Below are positions 42,602 to 52,689 of a stretch of 64,000 nucleotides of DNA, one piece after another. Both the position numbers and the translations under genes were made by a program. This DNA is from an uncultured Candidatus Melainabacteria bacterium (lineage in GTDB: Bacteria > Cyanobacteriota > Vampirovibrionia > Gastranaerophilales > Gastranaerophilaceae), in NCBI GenBank assembly GCA_947361615.1, contig CANAJP010000002.1, positions 18,344 through 82,343 on the forward strand, read 5' to 3'. Numbering within the stretch: the first letter of the stretch is position 1; the number at the start of each line of letters is the position of its first letter. A model generated the notes under the pieces. It was given only the letters and a program-made list of their open reading frames with translations. It was not told the origin of the DNA and did no database searches.

Positions 42602-42700
42602 TGTTATATCTCCTTTATAATTCTTTCGTTAAGTAATATTTAGAAAGCTGTTCTCAACCGTTTCGTCTTGCTGAACGCAAGCCGAATGCGGCTACGCTGT

Positions 42701-43051
42701 CTATTCTTCTGAAGCTGCTTCCTCAGTCTTTTTTTGAGCAGAAGTTCTGATTTTGTTAATCATAACTCTTGTGAAGCCTTGTCTGTGGCCTTGTTTTTTT
42801 CTATAACCTTTTTTAGGTCTTTGTTTGAACACGATAACCTTTTTAGATTTGTCGTGAAGCATAATAGTACCTTCAGCAGATGCACCTGCAACGTAAGGTT
42901 GACCTACTTTAGATTTTTTACCGTTAACTACCATAACGATTTTATCAAAAACTACTTTTGAATCTTTTTCGCCTTCAAGCAATTCAACGTCTAAATAACG
43001 TCCTTCTTCTACCTGGTATTGCTTTCCGCCTGTTTCAACGATTGCGTACAT
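42701..43051 (-). CDS. rplU: 50S ribosomal protein L21
   Basis: MYAIVETGGKQYQVEEGRYLDVELL; RPKKGYRKKQGHRQ. Confidence 0.98.
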   Translation of the reverse strand: MYAIVETGGKQYQVEEGRYLDVELLEGEKDSKVVFDKIVMVVNGKKSKVGQPYVAGASAEGTIMLHDKSKKVIVFKQRPKKGYRKKQGHRQGFTRVMINKIRTSAQKKTEEAASEE

Positions 43052-43188
43052 ATTTATATTTCCTTTCGCTTAGGGTTTCGTAACTTGTCGAACAAGTTTT
43101 ATTGAACGAGTTACCCACTAATACACTATTATGATTATTGCAAAGAGAAAATTTGTTGTCAAGTAAAACGCAAGAGTTTTAAGAAGTG

Positions 43189-44463
43189 TTACAAACTTGC
43201 AAACAAGCCCAAGAATTCAGGGAACGAAATATCTACCCATTCAAAATCTTTAACCAGAATTTCTTTTTCAGCAACAAGGCCTGCAACATATAAACTCATT
43301 GCTAAACGATGGTCGTGATAAGTTTCAACCTCCGCACCGCCCGTAATTTTGGCCTTACCATTGACAATAAATCCATCAGAAGTTTCTTCTATGTCTATGC
43401 CGATTTTTTTCAATTCACAAACCAGCGCAGAAATCCTATCTGATTCCTTGTTGCGCAAATCTCCTGCATCTTTTACAACCGTTTGACCCGCAGCCTGAGA
43501 GGCGAGAACGGCAATGACCGGAAGTTCATCAATCAAACGCGGAATAATTTCTCCACAGATTTGACATGCCCGTAAGTCAGAATATTTTACACGTAAATCG
43601 CCGACAGGTTCGCCTGCACTTTCACGCGCGTCCAAAATTTCAATATCTCCACCCATAGCGCGTACAACATCTAAAATCCCCGTTCTTGTAGGATTTAGCC
43701 CGACATTTTTCAAAATAATATCACTATTTGGAACAATCAACCCTGCAACGATAAAAAATGCGGCTGAGGAAATATCTCCGCAAATATCAATTTCTTTTGC
43801 GGTCAACCCAGAGCGTTTCACGGAAACCTTTTTACCCTCTACCGTCAAATCTGCGCCTAAATACTTAAGCATTAATTCGGTATGATTTCTGGAAACATAA
43901 GGTTCTGTAACCGACGTAATGCCATCGGCAAAAAGTCCTGCCAGAAGTACACAGGATTTAACCTGCGCAGACGCAATTTTAGAAACATAATCAATCCCAT
44001 TCAATTCACGCCCGAAAATTTTCAAAGGAGCATGCCCGTCCACGGCCTCGACACACCCACCCATAAGCGAAACCGGCTCAATAACACGTTTCATAGGACG
44101 TTTAGAAAGACTCGTATCACCAATTAACGTGCAATCAAAATTCTGACCGGCTAAAATCCCCGTCATCAATCGCATAGTTGTACCGGAATTCCCACAATCA
44201 AGTGCTTGCAAAGGCAGTTGCAATTTTCCGTCCGAAAAAATTTCCAATGTTTTTTCATCAAGGAATTCATGCCTGATACCCAGCCGCGAAAAAACCTCAA
44301 GCGTCGAATGCGGGTCAGCACCACTCGAAAAATTCTTTATCAACGATTTTCCTTTTGCAAGAGATGAAAACATAACCGCTCTATGCGAAATCGACTTATC
44401 AGCAGGAATTTCAACACAGCCGCGCAACCCGTTTTGATTTTTTGAAACTTTTATATTTGTCAT
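43189..44463 (-). CDS. aroA: 3-phosphoshikimate 1-carboxyvinyltransferase
   Basis: PADKSISHRAVMFSSLAKG; DCGNSGTTMRLMTG; KESDRISAL. Confidence 0.96.
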   Translation of the reverse strand: MTNIKVSKNQNGLRGCVEIPADKSISHRAVMFSSLAKGKSLIKNFSSGADPHSTLEVFSRLGIRHEFLDEKTLEIFSDGKLQLPLQALDCGNSGTTMRLMTGILAGQNFDCTLIGDTSLSKRPMKRVIEPVSLMGGCVEAVDGHAPLKIFGRELNGIDYVSKIASAQVKSCVLLAGLFADGITSVTEPYVSRNHTELMLKYLGADLTVEGKKVSVKRSGLTAKEIDICGDISSAAFFIVAGLIVPNSDIILKNVGLNPTRTGILDVVRAMGGDIEILDARESAGEPVGDLRVKYSDLRACQICGEIIPRLIDELPVIAVLASQAAGQTVVKDAGDLRNKESDRISALVCELKKIGIDIEETSDGFIVNGKAKITGGAEVETYHDHRLAMSLYVAGLVAEKEILVKDFEWVDISFPEFLGLFASL

Positions 44464-44467
44464 TGCG

Positions 44468-47137
44468 TTATTTTAACATAAATTTTAAATTTTTATAAGG
44501 GATATCTAATTTCCAATTAGCTTTGTCAAAAATATTATCTTTAACAAAATGAAGATTATCATTATCATTAAACGGATTAGTTTTTCCCTCATAGCAAGAT
44601 GGCTGCCAAACATGACCTGCTTTGATATAAACACCATTTTTCTTTTCAGTTATAATTTTTTTACCAGTGAATGGATTCACAGCGTCTTTAATAAGGCCTT
44701 TTACCGCGATATATGGAACATCCGCATTAGTCATAAATTCCTGCGAAGTTTTAAATTCATCCTTTGAATTAAAATCTTTTATAATTAACAATGGATTATA
44801 AGGCATAATATACGTATTCTCAAACTTCGAAAATGTTGGGTTAACAACATCCCGTCCATGGTCAGAAACAATTATAATTCTTGTGTTATTATAAACACCG
44901 TTTTCTTTTAGAAAATCCATATATTTACCAAGCATTATCAAAGAAGTGGCATTAACATGGTAATGCTTTAATGCATGAGAGTTATCCAAAAATCCATGTA
45001 TATCGTCAGGAACGCCAAGAGAGGCGTCCAGAGTAAAATCATCTCCGTAAAGTAAATTAGGTTCATGAGGTAAATCGTTATTAATTACAATAAATGAATT
45101 TTTACCTTTTGAAAAACCTGTTAACTGAGGCAGGTAATAAAGTTCTGCATAATTTTCCACCAAATACGAAGAATGATAATCTATCAGATTTGAATTAAGG
45201 TATTTCCCTTTATTATAAATATATTTTCTAACAGCCGGTTGCGATACAGTCATCAAACTATAATATAGAAAGTTTCGCATAGTTAATTTCGTATTCTTAT
45301 CATCCAAATCACCATTAGCCATAAATGCAGAGCCTAAATCGCCTCTGACCTTTTTATAATTGACGCCTCTTTCACCGTAAATTTTGTCTGTTTCAAGCCA
45401 TTTATAACTCCAATCATCCCCCGGAGCATCCGCAACAGTCGCTTGCCATCCTTCTTTCGCAAATAAAGCAGGAAGCATTCCCAACGCTTCAATATATTTA
45501 TCAATAACAGAACCCGTCGTATTTTTAGCCATATTTAATGGAGTGTACTCATATCCGCCTAATATCGTCTGATATCCAAGGAAAGTATACCCCGCCATCG
45601 AAACAGTGTTCGGATAATAAACAAATCCAGAAAATTCATCTTTCAACTCGGGTTTTTCACTGAAAATCAACGGCAAATAAGAACTCAATGCCCTATCGAG
45701 GAATATAATCAATACATTCTTATTATCCGTGCTAAAGTTAAACGTATTCGATTTGTCATAAGATTTAGCATTCGCAACAGACGCCCTGTAAGTACGATGT
45801 TCCTTATAGATTTTCACATAATTTACGCCTGTTGAAACAATAAGAGAGCAGGCAACAATCATCACCAAACTTTTAAGGGATTTTCTCGCGAATAAAAACA
45901 ACGCAACAATAACAATAAATCCACCCAAAAGACACAGCGGATACAACATACCCTCAGGCGATGAAAAATATACAGTTTCGGCATCAAATTTTAGCGTATT
46001 CAACAAACTACACTCAGGCATAGGTATCAAATAGACATTCAAAATCCAGTAAAACAAAAGTAAGCTACTGACAAATGCCATAATTTTACGAGTATTCTGT
46101 GACGAAAGAACAAAAAAGCATCCACCCCAGAATAAAAACAATCCGAAAGCCTGTAATGCCGGAACCATCATTATTCCAAAAGGTGTTATGCCGGAAGCTA
46201 GGAAAGTAAATTCCACCGGTGAAGTTACAACGACATTTGATGGTAGCAAAACGCCGACAAACAGCCACAATGCCGCACAAGTTATAAAATATAGCCACTT
46301 TGGATTAAAGTTGCAGAGAAACTTTTTAATAAATCCCATCTTCGGCGCCAAAACCATCAAGCCAAGTATTATAATGATTATATCCAGATTCAAATAATAT
46401 TTCTTCGCAATTACATAATAAATTACCAACGCCGAAGCCATAACACATTTAACAAACGCTTTTTCACCCAGCCCTCTCAGCCCGAGATTTTTGATTAATG
46501 AAAAGAAGTTGTTAAACGTCCAATACAAAACAAGCCCTGATGGCGAATTATATAAAAGTACCAAAAACACTAAACTCATAATATACAATTGAGCATTTTT
46601 CTTAAACGACTTATCTTCTGTATAAACATAAGCCGCGCAAATATTCACAAGTGTCATTACAATTGGAAGAAGATTTATAGACACAGCTCCAAGCTTAATA
46701 AGTCTATCCGGTTCCGCAAGACTTGAAACATTTAACAAGGCCGTTTCATTGAATATCTGCAAATGCGAAAAGAACAAATACGCAGCAAGAAAAAACGGTA
46801 TTTGCAGTAATAAACTAAAACTTAATCGTAATGCCATCACAGGATGGTAATTATTCTGCCTGTAATAAGTCTGTAACAAAAGATGTTTTTCATCACCGGA
46901 AAAATTCTTCTTGATACTGTTAACACGCGCAGCCATTTTAGCCTGAATGCTCTCTTCTTCATGTTGAAGTTTCGCAGCATTCAAATACAATGGTAAACAA
47001 AACAAAAAAACAATATAACTTATCAACAAGATAGTAAGCGCAATATTAGCATTCGTCATCGTATATAACGCATAAAACGAACTCTCAAGAGCTGCATAAA
47101 TAGGATAAATTATGATTTGAAATAGTGCCTCTAACAT
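44468..47137 (-). CDS. YidC/Oxa1-like insertase domain fused to a sulfatase/alkaline-phosphatase-superfamily domain
   Basis: N-term YYRQNNYHPVMALRLSFSLLLQIPFFLAAYLFFS…LYNSPSGLVLYWTFNNFFSLIKN; further TM helices; C-term NVLIIFLDRALSSYL…INNDLPHEP…IIIVSDHGRDV. Confidence 0.85.
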   Translation of the reverse strand: MLEALFQIIIYPIYAALESSFYALYTMTNANIALTILLISYIVFLFCLPLYLNAAKLQHEEESIQAKMAARVNSIKKNFSGDEKHLLLQTYYRQNNYHPVMALRLSFSLLLQIPFFLAAYLFFSHLQIFNETALLNVSSLAEPDRLIKLGAVSINLLPIVMTLVNICAAYVYTEDKSFKKNAQLYIMSLVFLVLLYNSPSGLVLYWTFNNFFSLIKNLGLRGLGEKAFVKCVMASALVIYYVIAKKYYLNLDIIIIILGLMVLAPKMGFIKKFLCNFNPKWLYFITCAALWLFVGVLLPSNVVVTSPVEFTFLASGITPFGIMMVPALQAFGLFLFWGGCFFVLSSQNTRKIMAFVSSLLLFYWILNVYLIPMPECSLLNTLKFDAETVYFSSPEGMLYPLCLLGGFIVIVALFLFARKSLKSLVMIVACSLIVSTGVNYVKIYKEHRTYRASVANAKSYDKSNTFNFSTDNKNVLIIFLDRALSSYLPLIFSEKPELKDEFSGFVYYPNTVSMAGYTFLGYQTILGGYEYTPLNMAKNTTGSVIDKYIEALGMLPALFAKEGWQATVADAPGDDWSYKWLETDKIYGERGVNYKKVRGDLGSAFMANGDLDDKNTKLTMRNFLYYSLMTVSQPAVRKYIYNKGKYLNSNLIDYHSSYLVENYAELYYLPQLTGFSKGKNSFIVINNDLPHEPNLLYGDDFTLDASLGVPDDIHGFLDNSHALKHYHVNATSLIMLGKYMDFLKENGVYNNTRIIIVSDHGRDVVNPTFSKFENTYIMPYNPLLIIKDFNSKDEFKTSQEFMTNADVPYIAVKGLIKDAVNPFTGKKIITEKKNGVYIKAGHVWQPSCYEGKTNPFNDNDNLHFVKDNIFDKANWKLDIPYKNLKFMLK

Positions 47138-48528
47138 TCGCTAACTTCTTTCTGCTTTGCAACCAAAAAATCTACAACTCTAACAGCACTTTCACCTCTA
47201 TACTGCCAGGCTACATCTTTTGCCGACTCAATAACATTCTGAGGAACAGTTTCCCCTATCTCACTTATTATTTGAACAACATCAGAAAGATTTTCTCTGT
47301 TTAATTCTTTGCCAATCTCTTTAACAACACAGTAACGCCAAGGAGTTTCATCCAAATCAGACATATCGTATAAATCAATATTCATCTCTGTATCTATATA
47401 TATAAAAGGTCTGTTAAATAAAAATGCATAATCAAACATTACACACGAAAAATCACTTATCATAATATCAGCTTTGCTCAAAACATCAAGGTTGTTAGAA
47501 TCAAAATTCCAGCTAATATTCTCATAATCTTTAAAATCATTCATTAATTTTTCAACGACATCACGCTCAGCAGTCATTGATTGTGGGTGCGGTCTAACAA
47601 CGATATTAAACGAAGATTTTGATAAATGACCTAAAAGCTCGGCACCAAATTTGCACAATAACCCATCCGGCCCCCAACTCGGTGCAACCAAAACCGTAAC
47701 TGAATTGTCATTCCTTGAGAGGAGGCCCCCCCCCCCCCCGGCTAGTTCGGCCGCGAGAAAATCCATATATGTACTTCCAACAACCGGTAATTCCTTGGCC
47801 GGAAGATTTCTTTTCATTTCTAATTCACGGATTAATGGAACCTGATATTCTCCATCACACAAAACTGAATCATAATAATCAACCCCAAATAAATGGTAAT
47901 CAACAGATATCCCTATAGAATGAAAAATATGACTATAATGCTTCACAAACTTAGAACGTTTTAACTGCAATACATCCAACTGTGGAGTCGTCATCAAACA
48001 AACATCCGCACGCAAAAAAGCCAGCTTAAAATATGCACTGTTTCCCTGTCCGATATATTCGCCTGTAACATATTCATATTTTTCATCGAAAAACGGATCA
48101 TCATCGCTAGAAGTCAAATAAACAAGCGGAATCTTACGTCGTTCAAACTCATCAAGAACGGGTTTAAAAACCGGGAAATATCTTGTGCCCTCAGAATAAA
48201 TTACAAAAGTTTTATTATCCTTGCTCAAACCACGTGAGGCAAAAAGAGAACCTTTCAGTTTTATAAATAAAGAATACAACACGAAATAAGCCGTCGCGCA
48301 CATACCTAATACGACAGAAAAGAGCATACTTCCCGTTCCCGGGTCAATATACGCCCACGCAGGAGTATAAAATCCGATTGCTATAAATATAAACAAAACA
48401 CTTGTAATAATCCGTGCAAAAGAAATTCCCATTTCCAGCTCTCCTAACAAGGAGTATCGCATAAAAATTTCAGAATAGCAAAAAAAATTTTTCAGGAGTT
48501 TATAATAAAAAATCATGGACATGTTCAC
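47131..48528 (-). CDS. CDP-glycerol:poly(glycerophosphate) glycerophosphotransferase-like protein containing an in-frame G14 tract
   Basis: SVTVLVAPSWGPDGLLCKFG, VVRPHPQS, ADIMISDFSCVMFDYAFLFNRPFIYID; poly-G encodes AGGGGGLL; true start likely downstream of 48528. Confidence 0.88.
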   Translation of the reverse strand: MNMSMIFYYKLLKNFFCYSEIFMRYSLLGELEMGISFARIITSVLFIFIAIGFYTPAWAYIDPGTGSMLFSVVLGMCATAYFVLYSLFIKLKGSLFASRGLSKDNKTFVIYSEGTRYFPVFKPVLDEFERRKIPLVYLTSSDDDPFFDEKYEYVTGEYIGQGNSAYFKLAFLRADVCLMTTPQLDVLQLKRSKFVKHYSHIFHSIGISVDYHLFGVDYYDSVLCDGEYQVPLIRELEMKRNLPAKELPVVGSTYMDFLAAELAGGGGGLLSRNDNSVTVLVAPSWGPDGLLCKFGAELLGHLSKSSFNIVVRPHPQSMTAERDVVEKLMNDFKDYENISWNFDSNNLDVLSKADIMISDFSCVMFDYAFLFNRPFIYIDTEMNIDLYDMSDLDETPWRYCVVKEIGKELNRENLSDVVQIISEIGETVPQNVIESAKDVAWQYRGESAVRVVDFLVAKQKEVSEC

Positions 48529-50197
48529 AGACTACAAAGCATATAAAGAATACCAGCCACAATATGCGAACTGGAAATATCAAAGGGATAAGCAGGAAGC
48601 TAAAAGACTCGCTTATCTTGAAAAGCATCCTGAATTAAAAAGCGAAAAAGATATTCAACGCGGCAAAACGTTATTAAAAGCCATTGACATTTTGGATGAG
48701 TATTCACAATCAAGCGCAGAAAACACAGAAATTACCACTGAAGTCGTTTCACAACAAATTCTCGGTATAATATCGCTTGCCGGAAGCGCCCTAGGATTTG
48801 GCGCAATGTATCTCAAACCAATCCGCAAACATTTTGATAAAATGGCAAAATCCAGCCAAACCCTTGAATTAATCGCCTCCCTTGTTCCAATGACCGTAGG
48901 TGGTGCAATTGCTTCTCTTGCAGCATTTCCAATAATGGCTTGGGCCGCTAAGACCGAAGTAGGTGCCTCACGCAAAGGACGCCTCGAAGCGATGAAAACA
49001 AAACTTCAAAACCCTGCGAACTTTGCCGTCTTAACCGATGAACAACTCACAAAGGTGAAAGAAGAAGCCCAAAACATAAAATTATCTAAAGAAGAAACCC
49101 AAACTTCAACGCCTAAATTCTCGTTCAAAGAATCTGTAAATATGCTCAAAAATTTTAATAAGCAGGAAGAACTCGAACGTCAAGACCGTGAAGAATTTAA
49201 AAAATTAATCAACGCTGAAAACGTTGAAGAAAATAACGAACTATCTGCCAAACAACTTGAAAACGCAAAACGCGATCAGCAAATTTTAACAAAACTCGTT
49301 GAAAAAATCGACATTGCCTCACAAGATTATGCTGAAAACGTCGAGTTTGCAACGAATTCTTTAACAATTTTATCACCGCTTTTCGGTGCTGGCGTAGGCT
49401 GGACAGCCAGCAAAATTAACAAACTCTTAAAAGTTAATGAGGGGAAAATCATCGGGAAAGTTGCACCTTGGGCCATTGGGCTTGTTGGCACAATAGCATT
49501 AGCCTCGCTATCAACGACACTTCAAAAACAAGCGTCCCGTGTCGGTCGTTTCAACGTAAGACAAGAACTTGCACGAAACCCTGAACAACTTATATACCTT
49601 GATGACGAAAAAGTTAACGCCGAAATCGATGACAATATAGCAGTAACGACTAAAAAACGCCCGAACTTCTTCAAATTCTTATGGCAAGTATTCAAAGATA
49701 ATCGGGCTTACAAAAAATATCAAAAAACAGAAGGACTTGAAGATAAAAAATTCAATAAAGCACTTGAAAAAATCGAATTAAGCGACGAACAACTTGCAGA
49801 AGCGAAAGTTCTTCAACGTAACACTTTCAAAACATTCAACAAACTTGATGAAATGTCTCAAAAATATTCTGAAAATGTTGAAGCAGTCGGGAACGCACTC
49901 AAACAACCAATAGGGCTGGTCTGCGGTACCATTGGCGCGCTGGTCGGCTTTAAATATTTAACAAGAATACCGGATTCAGTAGGAACAAAAGCTAACACGA
50001 TTAAAAATCTTGATGCGATATTAAAAGGTTCGCTGAAATATGTAACGAGTGTACTAATAAGTTACGTGCCCTTGATAGCATTTGATTTTTATATAACAAA
50101 AGAACAAAAGGCGGCATCCCGTGTAGCGAATATGCATGCTATAAACGAGCTAGGAGATGTTAAAAAATTTGCCGGTTATGACAGATTGACTGAATAA
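48515..50197 (+). CDS. membrane protein with three internal repeats
   Basis: IDILDEYSQSSAENTE, IDIASQDYAENVE, FNKLDEMSQKYSENVE, each followed by a hydrophobic hairpin. Confidence 0.75.
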   Translation: MDMFTDYKAYKEYQPQYANWKYQRDKQEAKRLAYLEKHPELKSEKDIQRGKTLLKAIDILDEYSQSSAENTEITTEVVSQQILGIISLAGSALGFGAMYLKPIRKHFDKMAKSSQTLELIASLVPMTVGGAIASLAAFPIMAWAAKTEVGASRKGRLEAMKTKLQNPANFAVLTDEQLTKVKEEAQNIKLSKEETQTSTPKFSFKESVNMLKNFNKQEELERQDREEFKKLINAENVEENNELSAKQLENAKRDQQILTKLVEKIDIASQDYAENVEFATNSLTILSPLFGAGVGWTASKINKLLKVNEGKIIGKVAPWAIGLVGTIALASLSTTLQKQASRVGRFNVRQELARNPEQLIYLDDEKVNAEIDDNIAVTTKKRPNFFKFLWQVFKDNRAYKKYQKTEGLEDKKFNKALEKIELSDEQLAEAKVLQRNTFKTFNKLDEMSQKYSENVEAVGNALKQPIGLVCGTIGALVGFKYLTRIPDSVGTKANTIKNLDAILKGSLKYVTSVLISYVPLIAFDFYITKEQKAASRVANMHAINELGDVKKFAGYDRLTE

Positions 50198-50226
50198 AAT
50201 TTTTCGGTTAGAATATATGGGCATAA

Positions 50227-50313
50227 AGAGAGGTGTCCGAGCGGTTTAAGGTGCAATCTTGGAAAGGTTGTGTGGGAGTAATTCCACCGTGGGTTCGAAT
50301 CCCATCCTCTCTG
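50227..50313 (+). tRNA. tRNA-Ser (GGA anticodon)
   Basis: AGAGAGG…CCTCTCT acceptor, CAATC-TTGGAAA-GGTTG anticodon arm, long variable arm, GGGTTCGAATCCC. Confidence 0.95.
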
Positions 50314-50317
50314 AATA

Positions 50318-50352
50318 AAACGGGTCTAGCAAAAGCTAACCCGTTTTTTATT
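50318..50352 (+). terminator. tRNA-Ser terminator
   Basis: AACGGGTCTAGCAAAAGCTAACCCGTTTTTTATTTT. Confidence 0.75.
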
Positions 50353-50374
50353 TTATTTCACTGTATTTTAACGT

Positions 50375-50586
50375 CCATTTTGATTATTATCACCAGTTTG
50401 ATTATTTTGTGGAAAGGCACACTGTGTTTACGTTTCGGCGGTCGGAAGTATTCTGATTCGCAAAAATCAAACTGGACGAAAACGGACTTTTTTTACCATT
50501 TTTCAACAGTTTGATTTTACACCTTAAATCCTTGTTATGCCTATATCTTACACACAGTTTGATTTTTATCGACAATTTGATTATTT
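50375..50586. repeat. six copies of ~14-bp motif CAGTTTGATTWTT (putative transposase end-binding sites)
   Basis: 50375-50389, 50393-50407, 50462-50475 (inverted), 50506-50519, 50554-50567, 50572-50586. Confidence 0.8.
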
Positions 50587-50698
50587 CCGGCAAAGTCCGT
50601 TTTCCAATTTTACCCGTTTTGTCGTGATTTTTTATTGATACAAAACAGACACAAAGCTCGGAAGTAGTGTTCCAATTCCTCGCACTCAGAGTTATTCT

Positions 50699-52687
50699 GT
50701 GAGTATGGACAATGCTTATATAAATATTAATAAGATAGCAGAAGCTAAAGGGTTGAAAAGTAATCGCTCTCTGCGATTAGAAATTAACAAACCACTCAGC
50801 AAATACGTTTCACGTAAGGTTCAAGTCAATGGCGGAACATCATACGAAATTTTGTTTGCAAGTCTTGAGCCAGAACTTCAAGAAAAATTAAGAGAGTGCG
50901 AAACCAAATCCACTGCAATCGTTCCATTAAGTTATACTCCAACTAATTTCGTTTCCGAAAGTGCAAGGTTAACAGCCTTAGCGAGAACAGACATCGTTAT
51001 AGCTTTATTAAAGTTTAGAACTAAATATTCCACCAAGAAGCAAGCAGATGCAGACTTTTTAGATTTATATAATTCAGGATTATATATGCCGAAAGTATTT
51101 AAGTTTATTGGCACAATCTCCATTGGGACTCTGCATCGGTGGGTCAGGGCTTATGAAAAATATGAAACATTTGAGTGCCTTACTCCGCAATACAAAGTTG
51201 CGAAGCAAGGTGAGTACAATTCAATCTTAAATCAGGAAATGAAAGATATTTTACTCAGTCTATTATGCCACCAAAATCAGTTTAATTTCGGTAAAGCTAT
51301 TCGTTTAACTAAAGAAATTCTTAGAAAACGAGGCTATGAGCATTTACCTTGTGATTTATCTTTTAAACGTTTTGCCGAAAACTTCAAACAAAACAACTAT
51401 GCAGAATGGGTTCTGAAACGTGAAGGCATGAAAGCATATCATGACAAGGTTGAACCATATATTGAGAGAGATATTTCTAAAATTGATGTCGGTGATGTGA
51501 TTGTTGCTGACGGTCACGTTCTAAACTTCCATGTTATTAATCCATTTACTGGCAAGCCGACTAGAGCAACTCTAGTCGGCTTTTTAGATTGGAAATCCAC
51601 AGCTCTTGTTGGCTACGAAATTATGATGACAGAAAATACGCAATGTGTTGCATCGGCTTTACGTAACTCAATTTTAAATCTCGGGTTAATCCCAAAAGTT
51701 GTGTATCAAGATAACGGAAAGGCTTTCAAATCAAGATTTTTTCAAAACGTAGACTTCGAAGAGGAGGGGTTTAACGGAGTGTATGCAAATCTAGGTATCC
51801 ACTCCGTTTTTGCTAGACCGTATAATGCCAGAGCTAAAGTTATTGAACGCTTTTTCTTAGAATTCCAAGAAGAATTCGAAAAACTCATGCCTTCATATAT
51901 TGGTACTTCAATCGAAGATAAGCCTGCGTGGAAGAAGCGCGGAGAAAAGTTACATCTTGAAATGCATCAAAAAACAGATGCGAATATTCCAACGATTCAA
52001 GAAGTGATTAAATATATTGATTGTTGGCTTGAGTTTCACAACAAAAAGCCGTGTCCTAATAATCGTTCAAAAAGTATTCAAGAGATGTTAAACAGTGTTT
52101 CAAAACAAAATATTAATCCGCTTATTTTGAACGATTTGATGATGAAAACTGAATGTAGAACAATCAACAAACATGGAATCACTTTCCTTGGAATGCATTA
52201 CAGAAGTGAAGTTATTCTGGGGTTAAGAGAAAGAGTTTTTATACGTTACAGCCTATTTGATTTATCCAAAATACACGTTTATTCAGCAAAAGGTGAATTC
52301 TTGTGTATTGCGCATCGGGTTCAAAAGGTTCATCCGATGGCAAATGCTCTCGGAACCGTCAAGGATATGGAAGAATTTAAGCAACAAATTACTAAACAAA
52401 GAAAACTCAAAAATCGATTGATTAAAGAAGTCAAGAAAACCTTTAGCAAGGATGAACTTCAGGTATTAGAGATAGAACAAGAACCGATTATTGAAGTAAT
52501 TACTGAAAAGCCAAAGCGTGAAAGGAAGTTAAGTGTTCGTGAACAGCAGATGAACAGACCATTTTTTAATACTAATTACGAAAAGTACGAATGGTTAAAA
52601 CAGCACGGCTGTACAAGTGCAGAAGATAGAATTTGGATTAGTAATTATATAAAGTCTGATGAATATATTAATTTATACGGAGAATAA
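50699..52687 (+). CDS. MuA/TnsB-type DDE transposase (module 1)
   Basis: N-terminal HTH; core VIVADGHVLNFHVINPFTGKPTRATLVGFLDWKST…VYQDNGKAFKS…RPYNARAKVIERFFLEFQEEFEKL. Confidence 0.9.
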   Translation: MSMDNAYININKIAEAKGLKSNRSLRLEINKPLSKYVSRKVQVNGGTSYEILFASLEPELQEKLRECETKSTAIVPLSYTPTNFVSESARLTALARTDIVIALLKFRTKYSTKKQADADFLDLYNSGLYMPKVFKFIGTISIGTLHRWVRAYEKYETFECLTPQYKVAKQGEYNSILNQEMKDILLSLLCHQNQFNFGKAIRLTKEILRKRGYEHLPCDLSFKRFAENFKQNNYAEWVLKREGMKAYHDKVEPYIERDISKIDVGDVIVADGHVLNFHVINPFTGKPTRATLVGFLDWKSTALVGYEIMMTENTQCVASALRNSILNLGLIPKVVYQDNGKAFKSRFFQNVDFEEEGFNGVYANLGIHSVFARPYNARAKVIERFFLEFQEEFEKLMPSYIGTSIEDKPAWKKRGEKLHLEMHQKTDANIPTIQEVIKYIDCWLEFHNKKPCPNNRSKSIQEMLNSVSKQNINPLILNDLMMKTECRTINKHGITFLGMHYRSEVILGLRERVFIRYSLFDLSKIHVYSAKGEFLCIAHRVQKVHPMANALGTVKDMEEFKQQITKQRKLKNRLIKEVKKTFSKDELQVLEIEQEPIIEVITEKPKRERKLSVREQQMNRPFFNTNYEKYEWLKQHGCTSAEDRIWISNYIKSDEYINLYGE

Positions 52688-52689
52688 TC

